Counted from the stretch's first letter, positions 1-7,742 are shown. The stretch: DNA of 10,671 nt from Clostridia bacterium (GCA_017523005.1 JAFWXG010000192.1:1-10671); one strand, 5' to 3'. The notes: a model not told the origin generated them from the sequence alone. A program made the numbers and translations.

Positions 1-1772
1 GTTTCCCAGAGTTCTTCGGGGTTCATTTCACCCAAACCTTTGTAACGGCTGATGTCAACCTTTGCATTTATGTCGCCGTCTTTAAGCTGTTCGCTAATTC
101 TGTCTCTTTCCTCGTCACTGAACGCAACTTCCGACTTTTTACCTCTTGAAAGCTTATATAAAGGCGGTTTTGCAAGATAAATGTGTCCGCTTTCGATTAA
201 AGGTCTCATAAATCTGAAGAAGAATGTTAATAAAAGTGTCTGGATATGAGCACCGTCGACATCGGCATCGGCCATGATAATGATTTTGTCATATCTTAAT
301 CTTTCTAAGTTAAATTCTTCGCCGATACCAGTACCCAAAGCCTGAATAACAGGGGTTAATTTATCGTTGCCGTAAACCTTGTCAGCTCTTGCTTTTTCAA
401 CATTTAACATTTTACCCCAGAGAGGTAAAATTGCCTGATATTTGCTGTCTCTGCCGTTTTTAGCAGAACCGCCCGCAGAATCACCCTCGACTATATAAAT
501 CTCGGTTTTTGTTGGGTCTTTTACGATACAGTCTGTGAGTTTGCCCGGGAGTGTGCTTGAACCTAATGGAGTTTTTCTTGTTGCTTCTCTTGCTTTTCGT
601 GCAGCTTCTCTTGCACGGGCAGCATTTACGCTCTTTTCAACAATACTTCTCGCTATTGCGGGATTTTCTTCAAGAAAATCACCTAATTTTTCACTCATAG
701 CACCATCAACAAGCTTTTTGATTTCGGCGTTTCCGAGCTTTGTTTTGGTCTGACCTTCAAACTGTGCTTCCTGCAATTTAACAGAAATAACTGCACACAA
801 ACCCTCGCGGGTATCTTCGCCTGATAAGTTTTTATCTTTTTCTTTTAAGACATTATTTTTTCTTGCCCAGTCATTTAAAATTCTGGTCAGGGCATTTTTA
901 AAGCCTGCTTCGTGAGTACCGCCCTCGGTTGTGTGGATATTGTTAGCAAAAGTTAAAATCTTTTCTTCATAAGAATTGTTATATTGCAACGCAATTTCAA
1001 CCATAGATGTTTCTTTTTCAACACTCATGTAAATTACATTGTCATGGACTTTGTCCTTTTTCTCGCCGATATACTCAACGAAAGAGGAAATACCACCCTC
1101 ATAGTGAAGAACATCTTCCTGTTCTTTTCCCTCGCGTGTGTCCTTTAATACAATTCTGACACCGCCGTTTAAGAAAGCCTGTTCACGGAGTCTTGCGAGC
1201 AAAATATTATAGTCATATTCAGTAGTTTCAAAAATTGTTGAGTCGGGCTTAAAGCTGATTTTTGTACCATGTTTTTCTTTTTCACAAGTACCAACTTCTG
1301 AAAGTTTAGCATCGGGAGTACCTCTTTTATAAGACTGCCCGAAAACAGTACCCTCTTTATAAATTTCAACCTTCAGCCATTCGGAAAGTGCGTTTACAAC
1401 AGATGCACCAACACCGTGCAAACCGCCCGAAACCTTATATCCGCCTCCGCCGAATTTACCGCCGGCATGAAGAATAGTAAAAATAACCTCAACAGTATCA
1501 ATTCCCATTTTGGGATGAATTCCTGTAGGTATTCCTCGTCCGTCGTCCTGAACGGTAATGGAATTGTCGGGGTTTATTGTAACATAAATATTCTTACAAA
1601 AACCTGCTAATGCTTCGTCAATAGAATTGTCAACAATTTCATACACTAAATGATGAAGACCTCTTTCAGAGGTTGAGCCGATATACATACCCGGGCGTTT
1701 TCTTACTGCTTCTAAACCCTCAAGGACTTGTATTTGTTCAGCACCGTATTCGTTGTTGTTAACAGTTTCCAT
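1..1772 (-). CDS. gyrB: DNA gyrase subunit B, 3' end cut by window edge
   Basis: GyrB is the ATPase subunit of the A2B2 type II topoisomerase that introduces negative supercoils. The frame opens at an ATG ending at 1772 and runs 590 codons to the edge. The last readable residues (RYKGLGEMNPEELWE) belong to the Toprim/C-terminal region, so about 50 residues are missing. Visible landmarks are the GHKL ATPase N-box (EIVDNSIDEA, catalytic Glu about 45 and Asn about 49), DDGRGIP, the GGLHGVGASVVNAL ATP lid, the Toprim motif EGDSAGG at 429-435 with Glu429, and MADADVDGAH at 500-508 with metal-binding Asp502 and Asp504. The motif after Toprim reads PLWGKMLNVEKAR, with Trp452 where Bacillus has Arg. 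A Shine-Dalgarno AAAGGAG lies in the last codons of recF, and the start is 4 bases after the recF stop, so coupling is likely. Identity is certain. ParE is less likely because of the recF linkage. Confidence 0.97.
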   Translation of the reverse strand, partial: METVNNNEYGAEQIQVLEGLEAVRKRPGMYIGSTSERGLHHLVYEIVDNSIDEALAGFCKNIYVTINPDNSITVQDDGRGIPTGIHPKMGIDTVEVIFTILHAGGKFGGGGYKVSGGLHGVGASVVNALSEWLKVEIYKEGTVFGQSYKRGTPDAKLSEVGTCEKEKHGTKISFKPDSTIFETTEYDYNILLARLREQAFLNGGVRIVLKDTREGKEQEDVLHYEGGISSFVEYIGEKKDKVHDNVIYMSVEKETSMVEIALQYNNSYEEKILTFANNIHTTEGGTHEAGFKNALTRILNDWARKNNVLKEKDKNLSGEDTREGLCAVISVKLQEAQFEGQTKTKLGNAEIKKLVDGAMSEKLGDFLEENPAIARSIVEKSVNAARAREAARKAREATRKTPLGSSTLPGKLTDCIVKDPTKTEIYIVEGDSAGGSAKNGRDSKYQAILPLWGKMLNVEKARADKVYGNDKLTPVIQALGTGIGEEFNLERLRYDKIIIMADADVDGAHIQTLLLTFFFRFMRPLIESGHIYLAKPPLYKLSRGKKSEVAFSDEERDRISEQLKDGDINAKVDISRYKGLGEMNPEELWE

Positions 1773-1776
1773 TTAC

Positions 1777-2877
1777 TCACTCTCCTTTTTCATTTTGCAT
1801 CAAGTGTCCGTTTTTGATATATAAAAGTTTGGTATCTTTTCTTTTACCAAAATTTGCTTTGTCTGTTCCTGTGATTATTACTTGTTTTCCTCTTATTTCG
1901 TTAAGCAAAAATCTTCTTCTTCCTGCGTCTAATTCTGATAAAATATCATCCAAAATGAGAACTGGTTCTTCGCCGTAGCTTTCTCTTAAGATTTCAGCTT
2001 GCGCGAGTTTTATAGCAAGAACTGCAGTTCTTACCTGACCTTGCGACCCAAAATCCTTTAATTTTAAATCGTTAAGGAAAAACTCAAGGTCATCACGGTG
2101 TGTTCCTGCAAGACTTATCTTTTCGATAAGCTCTCTTTGCTTAACCTTTTGGAGTTTTTTATAAATTTCTTTAATTCTTTTTTCTTTATTTTCGGTGTAC
2201 GGAACAACCGACTGATATTCAACCCTTAAAATTTCTTCTTTTTTTGTAATTTCTTTGTTTAATTTTTCAATTTTGGGTTTTAAAATTTCAATAAAGTTAT
2301 GTCTGTATTCCATTATGTCAGACGCAATTTCTGCAAGCCTTTGATTATATAAATCAATCATATCGTGATATGACGGCTCTTTGAGTGCTAAAATTTTGCT
2401 TTTTAGGTATCTGTTATACTCGCTTAATTTTTTAAAATAAGCAGGTTTAAGCTGTGAAATTGCAATATCTAAAAATTTTCTTCGTTCAGACGGACCGTCT
2501 TTTATAAAAGAAAAATCCTCGGGCGAAAACATAACTGCTAAAAATTTACCAATCAGCTCGGCATTTTTAATATTTTCAACGCCGTTTATTTTAATTTTAT
2601 GGGGTTTATCCCTTTCAAGCGTGATTTCCGCCGTATGACTTCTTTGTCTGTCGCAAAAATCAAGTCTTATTTTTGAATAATCCTTGTCTAAAAAAATCAT
2701 TTCTATTTCGCGCGGAGTTCTGTGGCTTTTGGCAGAACAAAACATGAATATTGCCTCTGCGATATTTGTTTTTCCCTGACCGTTGTCCCCGTAAATTAAA
2801 TTTACACCCTCGCAAAACTTAATTTTTTGTTCTTTATAATTCCTGAAATTTAAAAGATTTAATTCCTTTACCAGCAA
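1777..2877 (-). CDS. recF: DNA replication and repair protein RecF
   Basis: RecF is an SMC-like ATPase that loads RecA at gaps with RecO and RecR. The 366-residue length is normal. Visible motifs are the N-terminal LLNFRNY typical of RecF, Walker A GDNGQGKT at 30-37, the ABC signature GSQGQ at 277-281 and Walker B VLILDDILSELD at 306-317. The middle (about 140-250) is the Lys/Glu-rich arm. The start is a TTG at 2877-2875: no ATG or GTG fits, and a perfect AGGAGG sits 7 bases upstream. The start lies inside the remB 3' end (10-base overlap), and gyrB begins 4 bases after the stop. RecF is therefore in a translationally coupled run with its usual partners. Confidence 0.97.
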   Translation of the reverse strand: MLVKELNLLNFRNYKEQKIKFCEGVNLIYGDNGQGKTNIAEAIFMFCSAKSHRTPREIEMIFLDKDYSKIRLDFCDRQRSHTAEITLERDKPHKIKINGVENIKNAELIGKFLAVMFSPEDFSFIKDGPSERRKFLDIAISQLKPAYFKKLSEYNRYLKSKILALKEPSYHDMIDLYNQRLAEIASDIMEYRHNFIEILKPKIEKLNKEITKKEEILRVEYQSVVPYTENKEKRIKEIYKKLQKVKQRELIEKISLAGTHRDDLEFFLNDLKLKDFGSQGQVRTAVLAIKLAQAEILRESYGEEPVLILDDILSELDAGRRRFLLNEIRGKQVIITGTDKANFGKRKDTKLLYIKNGHLMQNEKGE

Positions 2878-3143
2878 AGCCTTGCCTCCTTTTTAGAGAG
2901 GGTAGCGCCTAAATGTTTTAACAGAGTTTGCGGAGTCATTGGTGTTAGATAAATAATGTTTTCATTATTTTCACAAACAACAAGCGCCGAAAGCGGAAGA
3001 TTTTTCTCGTCTGTCACAATAATTTTGTTTATATTGCTGTCAAACAGAATTTTTCCTCTTTTACTTTCTGTTAAATGGTCAATTTCAAGCACCATAACAA
3101 CATTTTTTGTGTCTATTTTTTCTTTTCCTACAGCTATTATCAT
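2868..3143 (-). CDS. remB: RemB-like DUF370 regulator (extracellular matrix regulator family)
   Basis: This is a 91-residue protein beginning MIIAVGKEKIDTKNVVMVLEID and containing LPLSALVVCENNENIIYLTP and PQTLLKHL near the C-terminus. That pattern (short hydrophobic start, I/V-rich core, 'xSxxVV...IYLxPxxxxTLLKR'-like end) matches the DUF370/RemB family. In Bacillus, the family member RemA is a DNA-binding regulator of matrix genes. RemB (YaaB) is encoded between recF and gyrB, whereas here the gene lies between dnaN and recF. The ATG overlaps the dnaN stop as ATGA and only a weak GAGAG precedes it, so translation probably depends on coupling to dnaN. The recF ribosome binding site and start lie inside its 3' end. 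It does not look like the S4-domain protein YaaA that usually occupies this slot. The regulatory role here is inferred from the family. Confidence 0.8.
   Translation of the reverse strand: MIIAVGKEKIDTKNVVMVLEIDHLTESKRGKILFDSNINKIIVTDEKNLPLSALVVCENNENIIYLTPMTPQTLLKHLGATLSKKEARLCW
2885..2890 (-). promoter_or_regulatory. Strong ribosome binding site that fixes the recF TTG start
   Basis: On the minus strand this reads AGGAGG and lies 7 bases before TTG at 2877, inside the remB coding sequence. Its perfect match and ideal spacing decide in favour of the TTG start of recF. It may also compensate for the weak initiator. Confidence 0.85.
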
Positions 3144-4249
3144 GCTCTCTTTAAAAGCACAGGCAAGATAAGGTATACAAAATTATTGCCTTTTGTAGGA
3201 GTAATTTTTATTGGTGTCTGCGGGGTTGAAAATTCCACATAAATTTCTTCAGAATCTACTGCGCTGAACGCATCGAGTAAGAATTTATTGTTAAAACCAA
3301 TTTCCAAATCGTCGCCAGATAATTTTTCAATATTCATTTCGTCATGAACTTTACCTGCAAGAGTCTGGCAGTCAATAATAAGTGTATCTCCTGAAAGTCT
3401 GATTTTAACAGGACTTTTTATGCTTTCAAAATTAAGGAGGGGAGATACTCTTTCAAATGTATTTAAAAGCTTTGAAGTTTTAGCTTTACAGATGATACTG
3501 TTTTTGCTTTCCAAAATATGTTCATATTTTACAAATTCGCCCTCTATAGAACGGGAATAAATTTTACATCCCTCCATAGAAAATAAAATAAAGTTTCGGG
3601 CAGGATAAATAGTAACATTACCGTCATCTCCTAAAATTTTAAGGAGTTCGTTTAATGTTTTAAAAGGAACGATGAAATTTTTAGTTAAATCGCACTCTAA
3701 ATATTCTTCTCTTCTAATTGCAAATCTTGTTTTGTCAACTGCAATAAGTGAGAGCTGACCATCTTCAACTTTGAACAAAATACCTGTCAATACGGGAGTT
3801 TTTTCGTCTTTTGAAGTTGCAAAAATTGTCTGTTTAATCATTGAGCGAAGCTTTTCACTTTCAATTTTTACACTTTCTGATATGTCAAATCTGTTGACAG
3901 TTGGGAATTCTTCATAATCCATACCTGCAATTTCAAAAACAGAAAAACCTGATGTGATTTTCACTTTATACTGTTCATCAGACTCAAAAATAATAGATGA
4001 ATCTCCGGTTTTTCTTATAATTTCTGAAAACATTCTTGAATTTAAAACAATTTTTCCGTCGACTTCAATATCTGCTTTAACTTCTGCCTCGATAGCAAGT
4101 GATGCGTCGTTACCTGTAAGACGGATACCTATTCCCGAAGTTTCGAGCAATATTCCTTCCATAACAGGAATAGGGGATTTCGGAGCAACAGCTTTTTCTG
4201 CCTTATTGATTGCATCAAGCAATTCTTCTCTGTTACAAGAAAATTTCAT
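3140..4249 (-). CDS. dnaN: DNA polymerase III beta subunit (sliding clamp)
   Basis: DnaN is the ring-shaped clamp that tethers DNA polymerase III and many repair proteins. The 369 residues fit three tandem clamp folds of about 120 residues each. The start MKFSCNREELLDAINKAEKAV, the internal TPVLTGILF and the terminal YLILPVLLKR tail are characteristic. The start is placed at the ATG ending at 4249 because GGGAGGA lies 8 bases upstream. An in-frame ATG 10 codons earlier (4279) lacks any Shine-Dalgarno, lies in the AT-rich origin flank and would add residues not seen in the family. The stop overlaps the remB start as ATGA. It is transcribed away from the DnaA-box spacer, so it is co-oriented with a fork leaving the origin. 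Confidence 0.97.
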   Translation of the reverse strand: MKFSCNREELLDAINKAEKAVAPKSPIPVMEGILLETSGIGIRLTGNDASLAIEAEVKADIEVDGKIVLNSRMFSEIIRKTGDSSIIFESDEQYKVKITSGFSVFEIAGMDYEEFPTVNRFDISESVKIESEKLRSMIKQTIFATSKDEKTPVLTGILFKVEDGQLSLIAVDKTRFAIRREEYLECDLTKNFIVPFKTLNELLKILGDDGNVTIYPARNFILFSMEGCKIYSRSIEGEFVKYEHILESKNSIICKAKTSKLLNTFERVSPLLNFESIKSPVKIRLSGDTLIIDCQTLAGKVHDEMNIEKLSGDDLEIGFNNKFLLDAFSAVDSEEIYVEFSTPQTPIKITPTKGNNFVYLILPVLLKRA

Positions 4250-4265
4250 TTTAAATTCCTCCCAA

Positions 4266-4316
4266 TCTAAAAAATCCATTATATATATCTTAATCTTATA
4301 GTTATAATTATTGTAT
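4266..4316. other. Candidate DNA unwinding element
   Basis: 44 of these 51 bases are A or T, including the run ATTATATATAT. It lies between the last DnaA box (4329-4337) and dnaN, the position of the unwinding element in Bacillus-type origins. A TATAAT at 4278-4283 (minus strand) could alternatively be a -10 box for dnaN, but no good -35 box sits 16-18 bases away. I could not recognise a clear run of DnaA-trio motifs. Confidence 0.5.
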
Positions 4317-4328
4317 GTGTGTGAATTG

Positions 4329-4337
4329 TGTGGATAA
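4329..4337 (-). promoter_or_regulatory. DnaA box, perfect TTATCCACA
   Basis: TGTGGATAA on the plus strand, TTATCCACA on the minus strand, an exact consensus match. It is the box nearest the AT-rich element and dnaN. It sits at the end of an imperfect tandem 9-mer (TGTGTGAAT then TGTGTGGAT, 4318-4335), so a degenerate second box may abut it. Confidence 0.9.
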
Positions 4338-4382
4338 GTTAATTTTTTCCTTTAGTTAAAGAAAAAGAAAGTAATAATTTTT

Positions 4383-4391
4383 TGTGGACAA
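4383..4391 (-). promoter_or_regulatory. DnaA box, TTGTCCACA variant
   Basis: TGTGGACAA on the plus strand, one base from the consensus and the same variant as the box at 4465. Orientation is the same as the other boxes. Confidence 0.8.
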
Positions 4392-4464
4392 GTTATGTAT
4401 AAATGTTTACAAAATTCGACAGTCCACTTAATCAACATTTATTAACAACACTGTGAGCATTAAA

Positions 4465-4473
4465 TGTGGACAA
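4465..4473 (-). promoter_or_regulatory. DnaA box, TTGTCCACA variant, abutting dnaA stop
   Basis: TGTGGACAA on the plus strand, one base from the consensus. It begins (minus strand) just one base after the dnaA stop codon at 4475-4477. Same orientation as the other two boxes. Confidence 0.8.
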
Positions 4474-4474
4474 C

Positions 4475-5818
4475 TTACTCGTCAGTAAGCTTTGAAATTA
4501 TATCCTGAACAGTAGTTGCGATTTCTTCGTCGGTGTTCATAGCGTTGTTGATTTTCTGTACTGCGTGTGAAATTGTTGAATGGTCGCGTTCAAATTCGCG
4601 GGCAACAGCAGTAACATTTGTGTTTTTTACCTTGTTAAAAGCAATAAACATAGCAATTTGTCTTGCTAAAGCTATATTTTTTACCTTTTTGGAACTCATA
4701 ATATCTTCAACTGAAATACCAAAGTAAGTTGCAACTTCTTCTTTTATTTTGTCGTAAGTTAAGTCTTCCTTATCGCTTTCGGTAAATACATAATCCTTGA
4801 GTAAAAGTTCAACCTTTGAAAGTGTAATTTCTTCATCGTTGAATTTAAGATATTTAATAATTTTGTTTAATGCACCTTCTAATTCTCTTACATTAGACTT
4901 AATTTTTTCTGCAATAAACTGGATAATTTCAGGGCTTAATTTAACCTGTTCTGCAGCGCAGTTGTTTTGCAAAATAGCAAGACGGGTTTCAAAGTCGGGT
5001 TTTGTGATGTCGCAGGTAATACCTGAAATAAATCTTGAAACAAGTCTTTCTTCGATATTCTGGAGCTGTTTTGGAAAACGGTCGGAAGTTAAAACTACCT
5101 GTTTGTTTTTCATTAAAAGCTCATTAAAAAGCTGGAAAAACTCTGTTGTTGTTTCTTTTTTGCCTGAAATAAACTGAATATCATCAACAATCAAAAGGTC
5201 TGCGTTTCTGTATTTGTCGCGGAAACGCTCAGTTGTTTTGTGCTGAAGAGAATGAATGTACTCGTTTGTGTAGGTTTCAGCTGCGACATAAATTATGTTT
5301 GCGTCTTTATTTTTATCTCTCATAAAATGTCCGATTGCCTGACTTAAATGAGTTTTACCAAGTCCTGCACCGCCGTATAAAAAGAGCGGGTTGGCATTGG
5401 CATCGCCCGGACATTCTGCAACCATTAAAGCGTAAGCATGAGCAAGCTTATTAGAGCTTCCCACAACAAAAGTACGGAAAGTATATTTTGGATTTAGAAC
5501 AGTATCAGAGCGGGGTTCTAAAATTTTGCTTGCGGGAACAACATCTTTTTTAACAGGAATTTCATCAGAAGGGTCTAAAATAACCACATCATATTCCTTT
5601 TTCATAACCTTAAATGTAGCCTCTTTTATAATGGCAGTGTAGTTATTTTCCAAAACTCTTACTGTAACAGGACTTGGTGCCCATACATAAAGAGTATCTT
5701 CTCTGAAACTTACACGGCTTATAGGGTCAATCCAGGTATCGAACTGAAATTTTTCAACCATTTCGGAAGAAATAATAACAGCGCAGATATCTTCCCATTT
5801 TTTCATAGCGATTTCCAT
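4475..5818 (-). CDS. dnaA: Chromosomal replication initiator protein DnaA
   Basis: DnaA is the AAA+ initiator that binds DnaA boxes, melts the origin and recruits the helicase. The 447 residues show domain I (about 1-80, with EKFQFDTWIDPI), a short linker (about 82-108), AAA+ domain III with Walker A GGAGLGKT at 149-156, Walker B LLIVDD at 208-213, sensor 1 VLTSDRFP about 242-249, the Arg-finger region ERLVSRF with Arg262, and sensor 2 NVRELEGAL (Arg311). Domain IV carries the DNA-binding signature VAREFERDHSTISHAV at 405-420. The start at 5818 has GAAAGG 9 bases upstream; the next Met (residue 5) has none. The segment after Arg262 (ISGITCDITKPDFETRL) differs from the Bacillus RFEWGL form. 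The gene is preceded by its own promoter and followed at once by DnaA boxes. Confidence 0.98.
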   Translation of the reverse strand: MEIAMKKWEDICAVIISSEMVEKFQFDTWIDPISRVSFREDTLYVWAPSPVTVRVLENNYTAIIKEATFKVMKKEYDVVILDPSDEIPVKKDVVPASKILEPRSDTVLNPKYTFRTFVVGSSNKLAHAYALMVAECPGDANANPLFLYGGAGLGKTHLSQAIGHFMRDKNKDANIIYVAAETYTNEYIHSLQHKTTERFRDKYRNADLLIVDDIQFISGKKETTTEFFQLFNELLMKNKQVVLTSDRFPKQLQNIEERLVSRFISGITCDITKPDFETRLAILQNNCAAEQVKLSPEIIQFIAEKIKSNVRELEGALNKIIKYLKFNDEEITLSKVELLLKDYVFTESDKEDLTYDKIKEEVATYFGISVEDIMSSKKVKNIALARQIAMFIAFNKVKNTNVTAVAREFERDHSTISHAVQKINNAMNTDEEIATTVQDIISKLTDE

Positions 5819-5893
5819 AAAATAAAACCTTTCTCAAAAACAAAAAATACAAAATTAACGCAAACATCAAAAATCAAGTTTTATACTCACTAT

Positions 5894-5922
5894 ATTATAC
5901 CACACTTTAAAAGATACTGCAA
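5894..5922 (-). promoter_or_regulatory. Sigma-A promoter of dnaA
   Basis: On the minus strand: -35 TTGCAG (5917-5922), 17-base spacer, -10 TATAAT (5894-5899), with TGG just before the -10 giving an extended -10. It lies about 75 bases upstream of the dnaA start. No DnaA box overlaps it, so classical DnaA autoregulation at this promoter is not evident from the sequence. Confidence 0.88.
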
Positions 5923-5984
5923 GAGTTTTTTCGTAAAAATAAGGGGCAAATTTTAAAGGCAGAATAATAAAAAAACAGGTAAAA

Positions 5985-6024
5985 AAATAAGAAGAAATCC
6001 TTTAAAAAGAATTTCTTCCTATTT
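5985..6024 (-). terminator. Intrinsic terminator after the hydrolase-like gene
   Basis: On the minus strand, 6024-6011 (AAATAGGAAGAAAT) pairs with 5998-5985 (ATTTCTTCTTATTT): 14 base pairs including one G-U, around a 12-base loop. The T-rich end of the 3' arm runs on into more T's. It starts 14 bases after the stop at 6038 and lies between that gene and the dnaA promoter, so it should insulate dnaA. The stem is AT-rich, so strength is uncertain. Confidence 0.75.
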
Positions 6025-6037
6025 ATATAATACAAAT

Positions 6038-7711
6038 TTAGAATGACCAACCCGGTTCGATAGGAGTACCGCCGAGAGGAGGCATTGTCCAAGCATTTAT
6101 GAGAGTTGTGGTAGATGTAGTGTAGAAGTAAGCCCATAATTCTCTGAATAAATCCTGAGCTTCCTTGTCTGCAATAACCAAGTCGCCTGAATAATGCAAG
6201 AATGCAATGTAGTCGCGTTCTGTGCGTTCTTTAGACATAAATACATGATATCTCTTATAGTCTAAAATTGCACGGATATAGAGAATTCTCCATCTCCAAG
6301 CCTTTTTAGCACGCTCACAAAGGCAAGAGTCGATTTTTTCTGCCAATTCTTTAGCGCGGTCAGCAGCAGCTAAATCAGGGTCTTTTTTATCAGCCATAAG
6401 TGCGTGGTTTTTCTCAATCAAGAGCATAAGCTCTAAAGCGTCTTCTGTTACTGATTCCTGATATTCATAATTTATGTATTCTGCCATAGTTTCGCGGTAT
6501 GAAACATCTTTGTTCCAGTAATAGCCTGCAAACTGAACTTTAGAAATGTCTTCGTAAATACCTTCAGAATAAGGAGAACCGCCGTCTAAAATGTGTTTTG
6601 AACTGTTCCAGATACCGTCAAATCTTTCAAGTAATGGGTTAGCACCGAAACCGCCCCATGGGTAAAGTGCCCACATACTGATTTCAGGGAAGTTAACAAC
6701 AGGAGTAATAACTTCGTGTTCCAAAGGATATCTTGGGAACTGTTCGTGAGCGTCAACCATGATGTAATCAAGGTAAGACATATCGCCTTTCATTCTTTCG
6801 TAAAGACCTGAATATTCGCCTTCATCGCTTGCAACATCAAAGCACCATGTAGACAAGATGAATTTTGCATCAGGATAGTATTTAAGTGCAACATCGCGAA
6901 CTCCGCGTGAGCCTGTGCAATACATATTAGCACCCCATGGTCTGCACTTTTCACAACCGCAACCGCCTTCGTCATAAGGCCATGTCATGATATAATCAAG
7001 TCCGATATCTGTGAAAATAGAAAGCATTCCATCCCAAAGACCTTCCATGTAATTCCATGCGTCTGGTTTTGAAAGACATAAGTTTCTGTCAGAATTACCG
7101 CGAAGAGTCTGGTCAAAATTCGGGTCGTTGTTATATTCTTGAGGAGCAGAAATTAAACCTTGATTTGGTAAAATACAAAGACAAGTTTTCATTCCTACTT
7201 GTTTTGCAAGTTTGTAAACAGTTCTTACTTTGTTTGAGGCTCTTAAAAAAGCAGGGTCTTCAAAAGATTTATAAGTTAAAGGAACAATGGCGTGAACAAC
7301 ATTGTAACCCCAAAGCAATAAATCTTCCAAATATCGAGTCAAAACATCTTCAGGAGCTTCTTCATAGAAGTTATGGAAGTGACAGCAAACATAAACTGAT
7401 CTGAAAGAACAGTCAGGTGCGATAACACCTTTAGTTGCAACAGGAGAAAAGGTTTCTTCTGTCCATTTTGCGCTATGTAAAAACTTACCTACACCATGAT
7501 AAAGACCCATTTCATCGGCACCTGTAACAAGCCAGTTACCACAAGATGTTTCTTCTATTTTGTAGCTTTCTTTCTTACAAAAACTGTCATCAAGCTTAAA
7601 TTCGATTGTAAGACCGCCATCTTTATATTCAACAGGAATTCTTTCTTCTAATCTTGTTTTGAGCATAGCTTCATGCTTTGGAAAAGCACCTGTTTTTAAA
7701 TTTATCTTCAT
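6038..7711 (-). CDS. Predicted glycoside-hydrolase-like protein, family not assigned
   Basis: I do not recognise the exact family. The 557 residues have no signal peptide or membrane segment, so the protein is probably cytoplasmic. GADEMGLYHGVGKFL at 64-78 resembles the end of the small N-terminal domain preceding the TIM barrel in GH20- or GH67-type enzymes. A (beta/alpha)8-like part follows from about 101 (RSVYVCCHFHNFY; LEDLLLWGYNVVHAIVP). DYIMTWPYDEGGCGCEKC at 239-256 ends a predicted strand with adjacent acids Asp247 and Glu248, candidate catalytic residues, followed by a CxCxxC cluster (Cys251, 253, 256). FILSTWCFD, YIMVDAHEQFPR and ISMWALYPWGG look like further barrel strand ends with aromatic residues. 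The C-terminal third (about 400-540) looks helical. Start: AAGGAGG lies 7 bases upstream. It has its own promoter and terminator and is unrelated to its replication neighbours. Likely substrate: a sugar or oligosaccharide taken up by the cell (inference). Confidence 0.6.
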   Translation of the reverse strand: MKINLKTGAFPKHEAMLKTRLEERIPVEYKDGGLTIEFKLDDSFCKKESYKIEETSCGNWLVTGADEMGLYHGVGKFLHSAKWTEETFSPVATKGVIAPDCSFRSVYVCCHFHNFYEEAPEDVLTRYLEDLLLWGYNVVHAIVPLTYKSFEDPAFLRASNKVRTVYKLAKQVGMKTCLCILPNQGLISAPQEYNNDPNFDQTLRGNSDRNLCLSKPDAWNYMEGLWDGMLSIFTDIGLDYIMTWPYDEGGCGCEKCRPWGANMYCTGSRGVRDVALKYYPDAKFILSTWCFDVASDEGEYSGLYERMKGDMSYLDYIMVDAHEQFPRYPLEHEVITPVVNFPEISMWALYPWGGFGANPLLERFDGIWNSSKHILDGGSPYSEGIYEDISKVQFAGYYWNKDVSYRETMAEYINYEYQESVTEDALELMLLIEKNHALMADKKDPDLAAADRAKELAEKIDSCLCERAKKAWRWRILYIRAILDYKRYHVFMSKERTERDYIAFLHYSGDLVIADKEAQDLFRELWAYFYTTSTTTLINAWTMPPLGGTPIEPGWSF

Positions 7712-7742
7712 GATTATTCCTCCTTAAATGTTTAACAACAAA

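Larger units (their letters stand above)
4250..4474. other. oriC: Putative replication origin (oriC), dnaA-dnaN spacer
   Basis: This 225-base gap between dnaA and dnaN holds no gene. It carries one perfect and two near-perfect DnaA boxes, all oriented TTATCCACA-like on the minus strand, and then a very AT-rich stretch beside dnaN. The order dnaA, boxes, AT-rich element, dnaN matches the unwinding half of the Bacillus-type origin. Additional degenerate candidates are TGTTTACAA at 4404-4412 and TTATGTATA at 4393-4401, each two mismatches from a box variant. No box cluster is visible upstream of dnaA, so this may be the only box array in the window. Origin activity is inferred, not shown. Confidence 0.8.

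Noticed and set aside
3140..4279. Longer dnaN starting at ATG 4279
   Set aside because: No ribosome binding site precedes it, it reaches into the AT-rich origin flank, and GGGAGGA sits perfectly before the ATG at 4249, where the clamp sequence MKFSC begins.
3954..4301. Plus-strand open frame opposite dnaN
   Set aside because: It lies antisense to a certain gene, has no ribosome binding site and is Ser/Ile-rich low-complexity sequence typical of a reverse-strand shadow. Similar plus-strand frames at 535-753, 4797-5177, 7791-8234 and 8888-9223 were dropped for the same reason.
4278..4306. Separate dnaN promoter in the origin spacer
   Set aside because: A TATAAT exists at 4278-4283, but no acceptable -35 box lies 16-18 bases upstream and the sequence is generic AT-rich DNA.
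4452..4460. TGTGAGCAT as a fourth DnaA box
   Set aside because: Three mismatches to the consensus, including core positions.
6038..7711. Recent horizontal insertion of the hydrolase-like gene
   Set aside because: No flanking repeats, integrase or transposase remnants are visible. Codon and base use did not look clearly different by eye, so transfer cannot be supported from this window.
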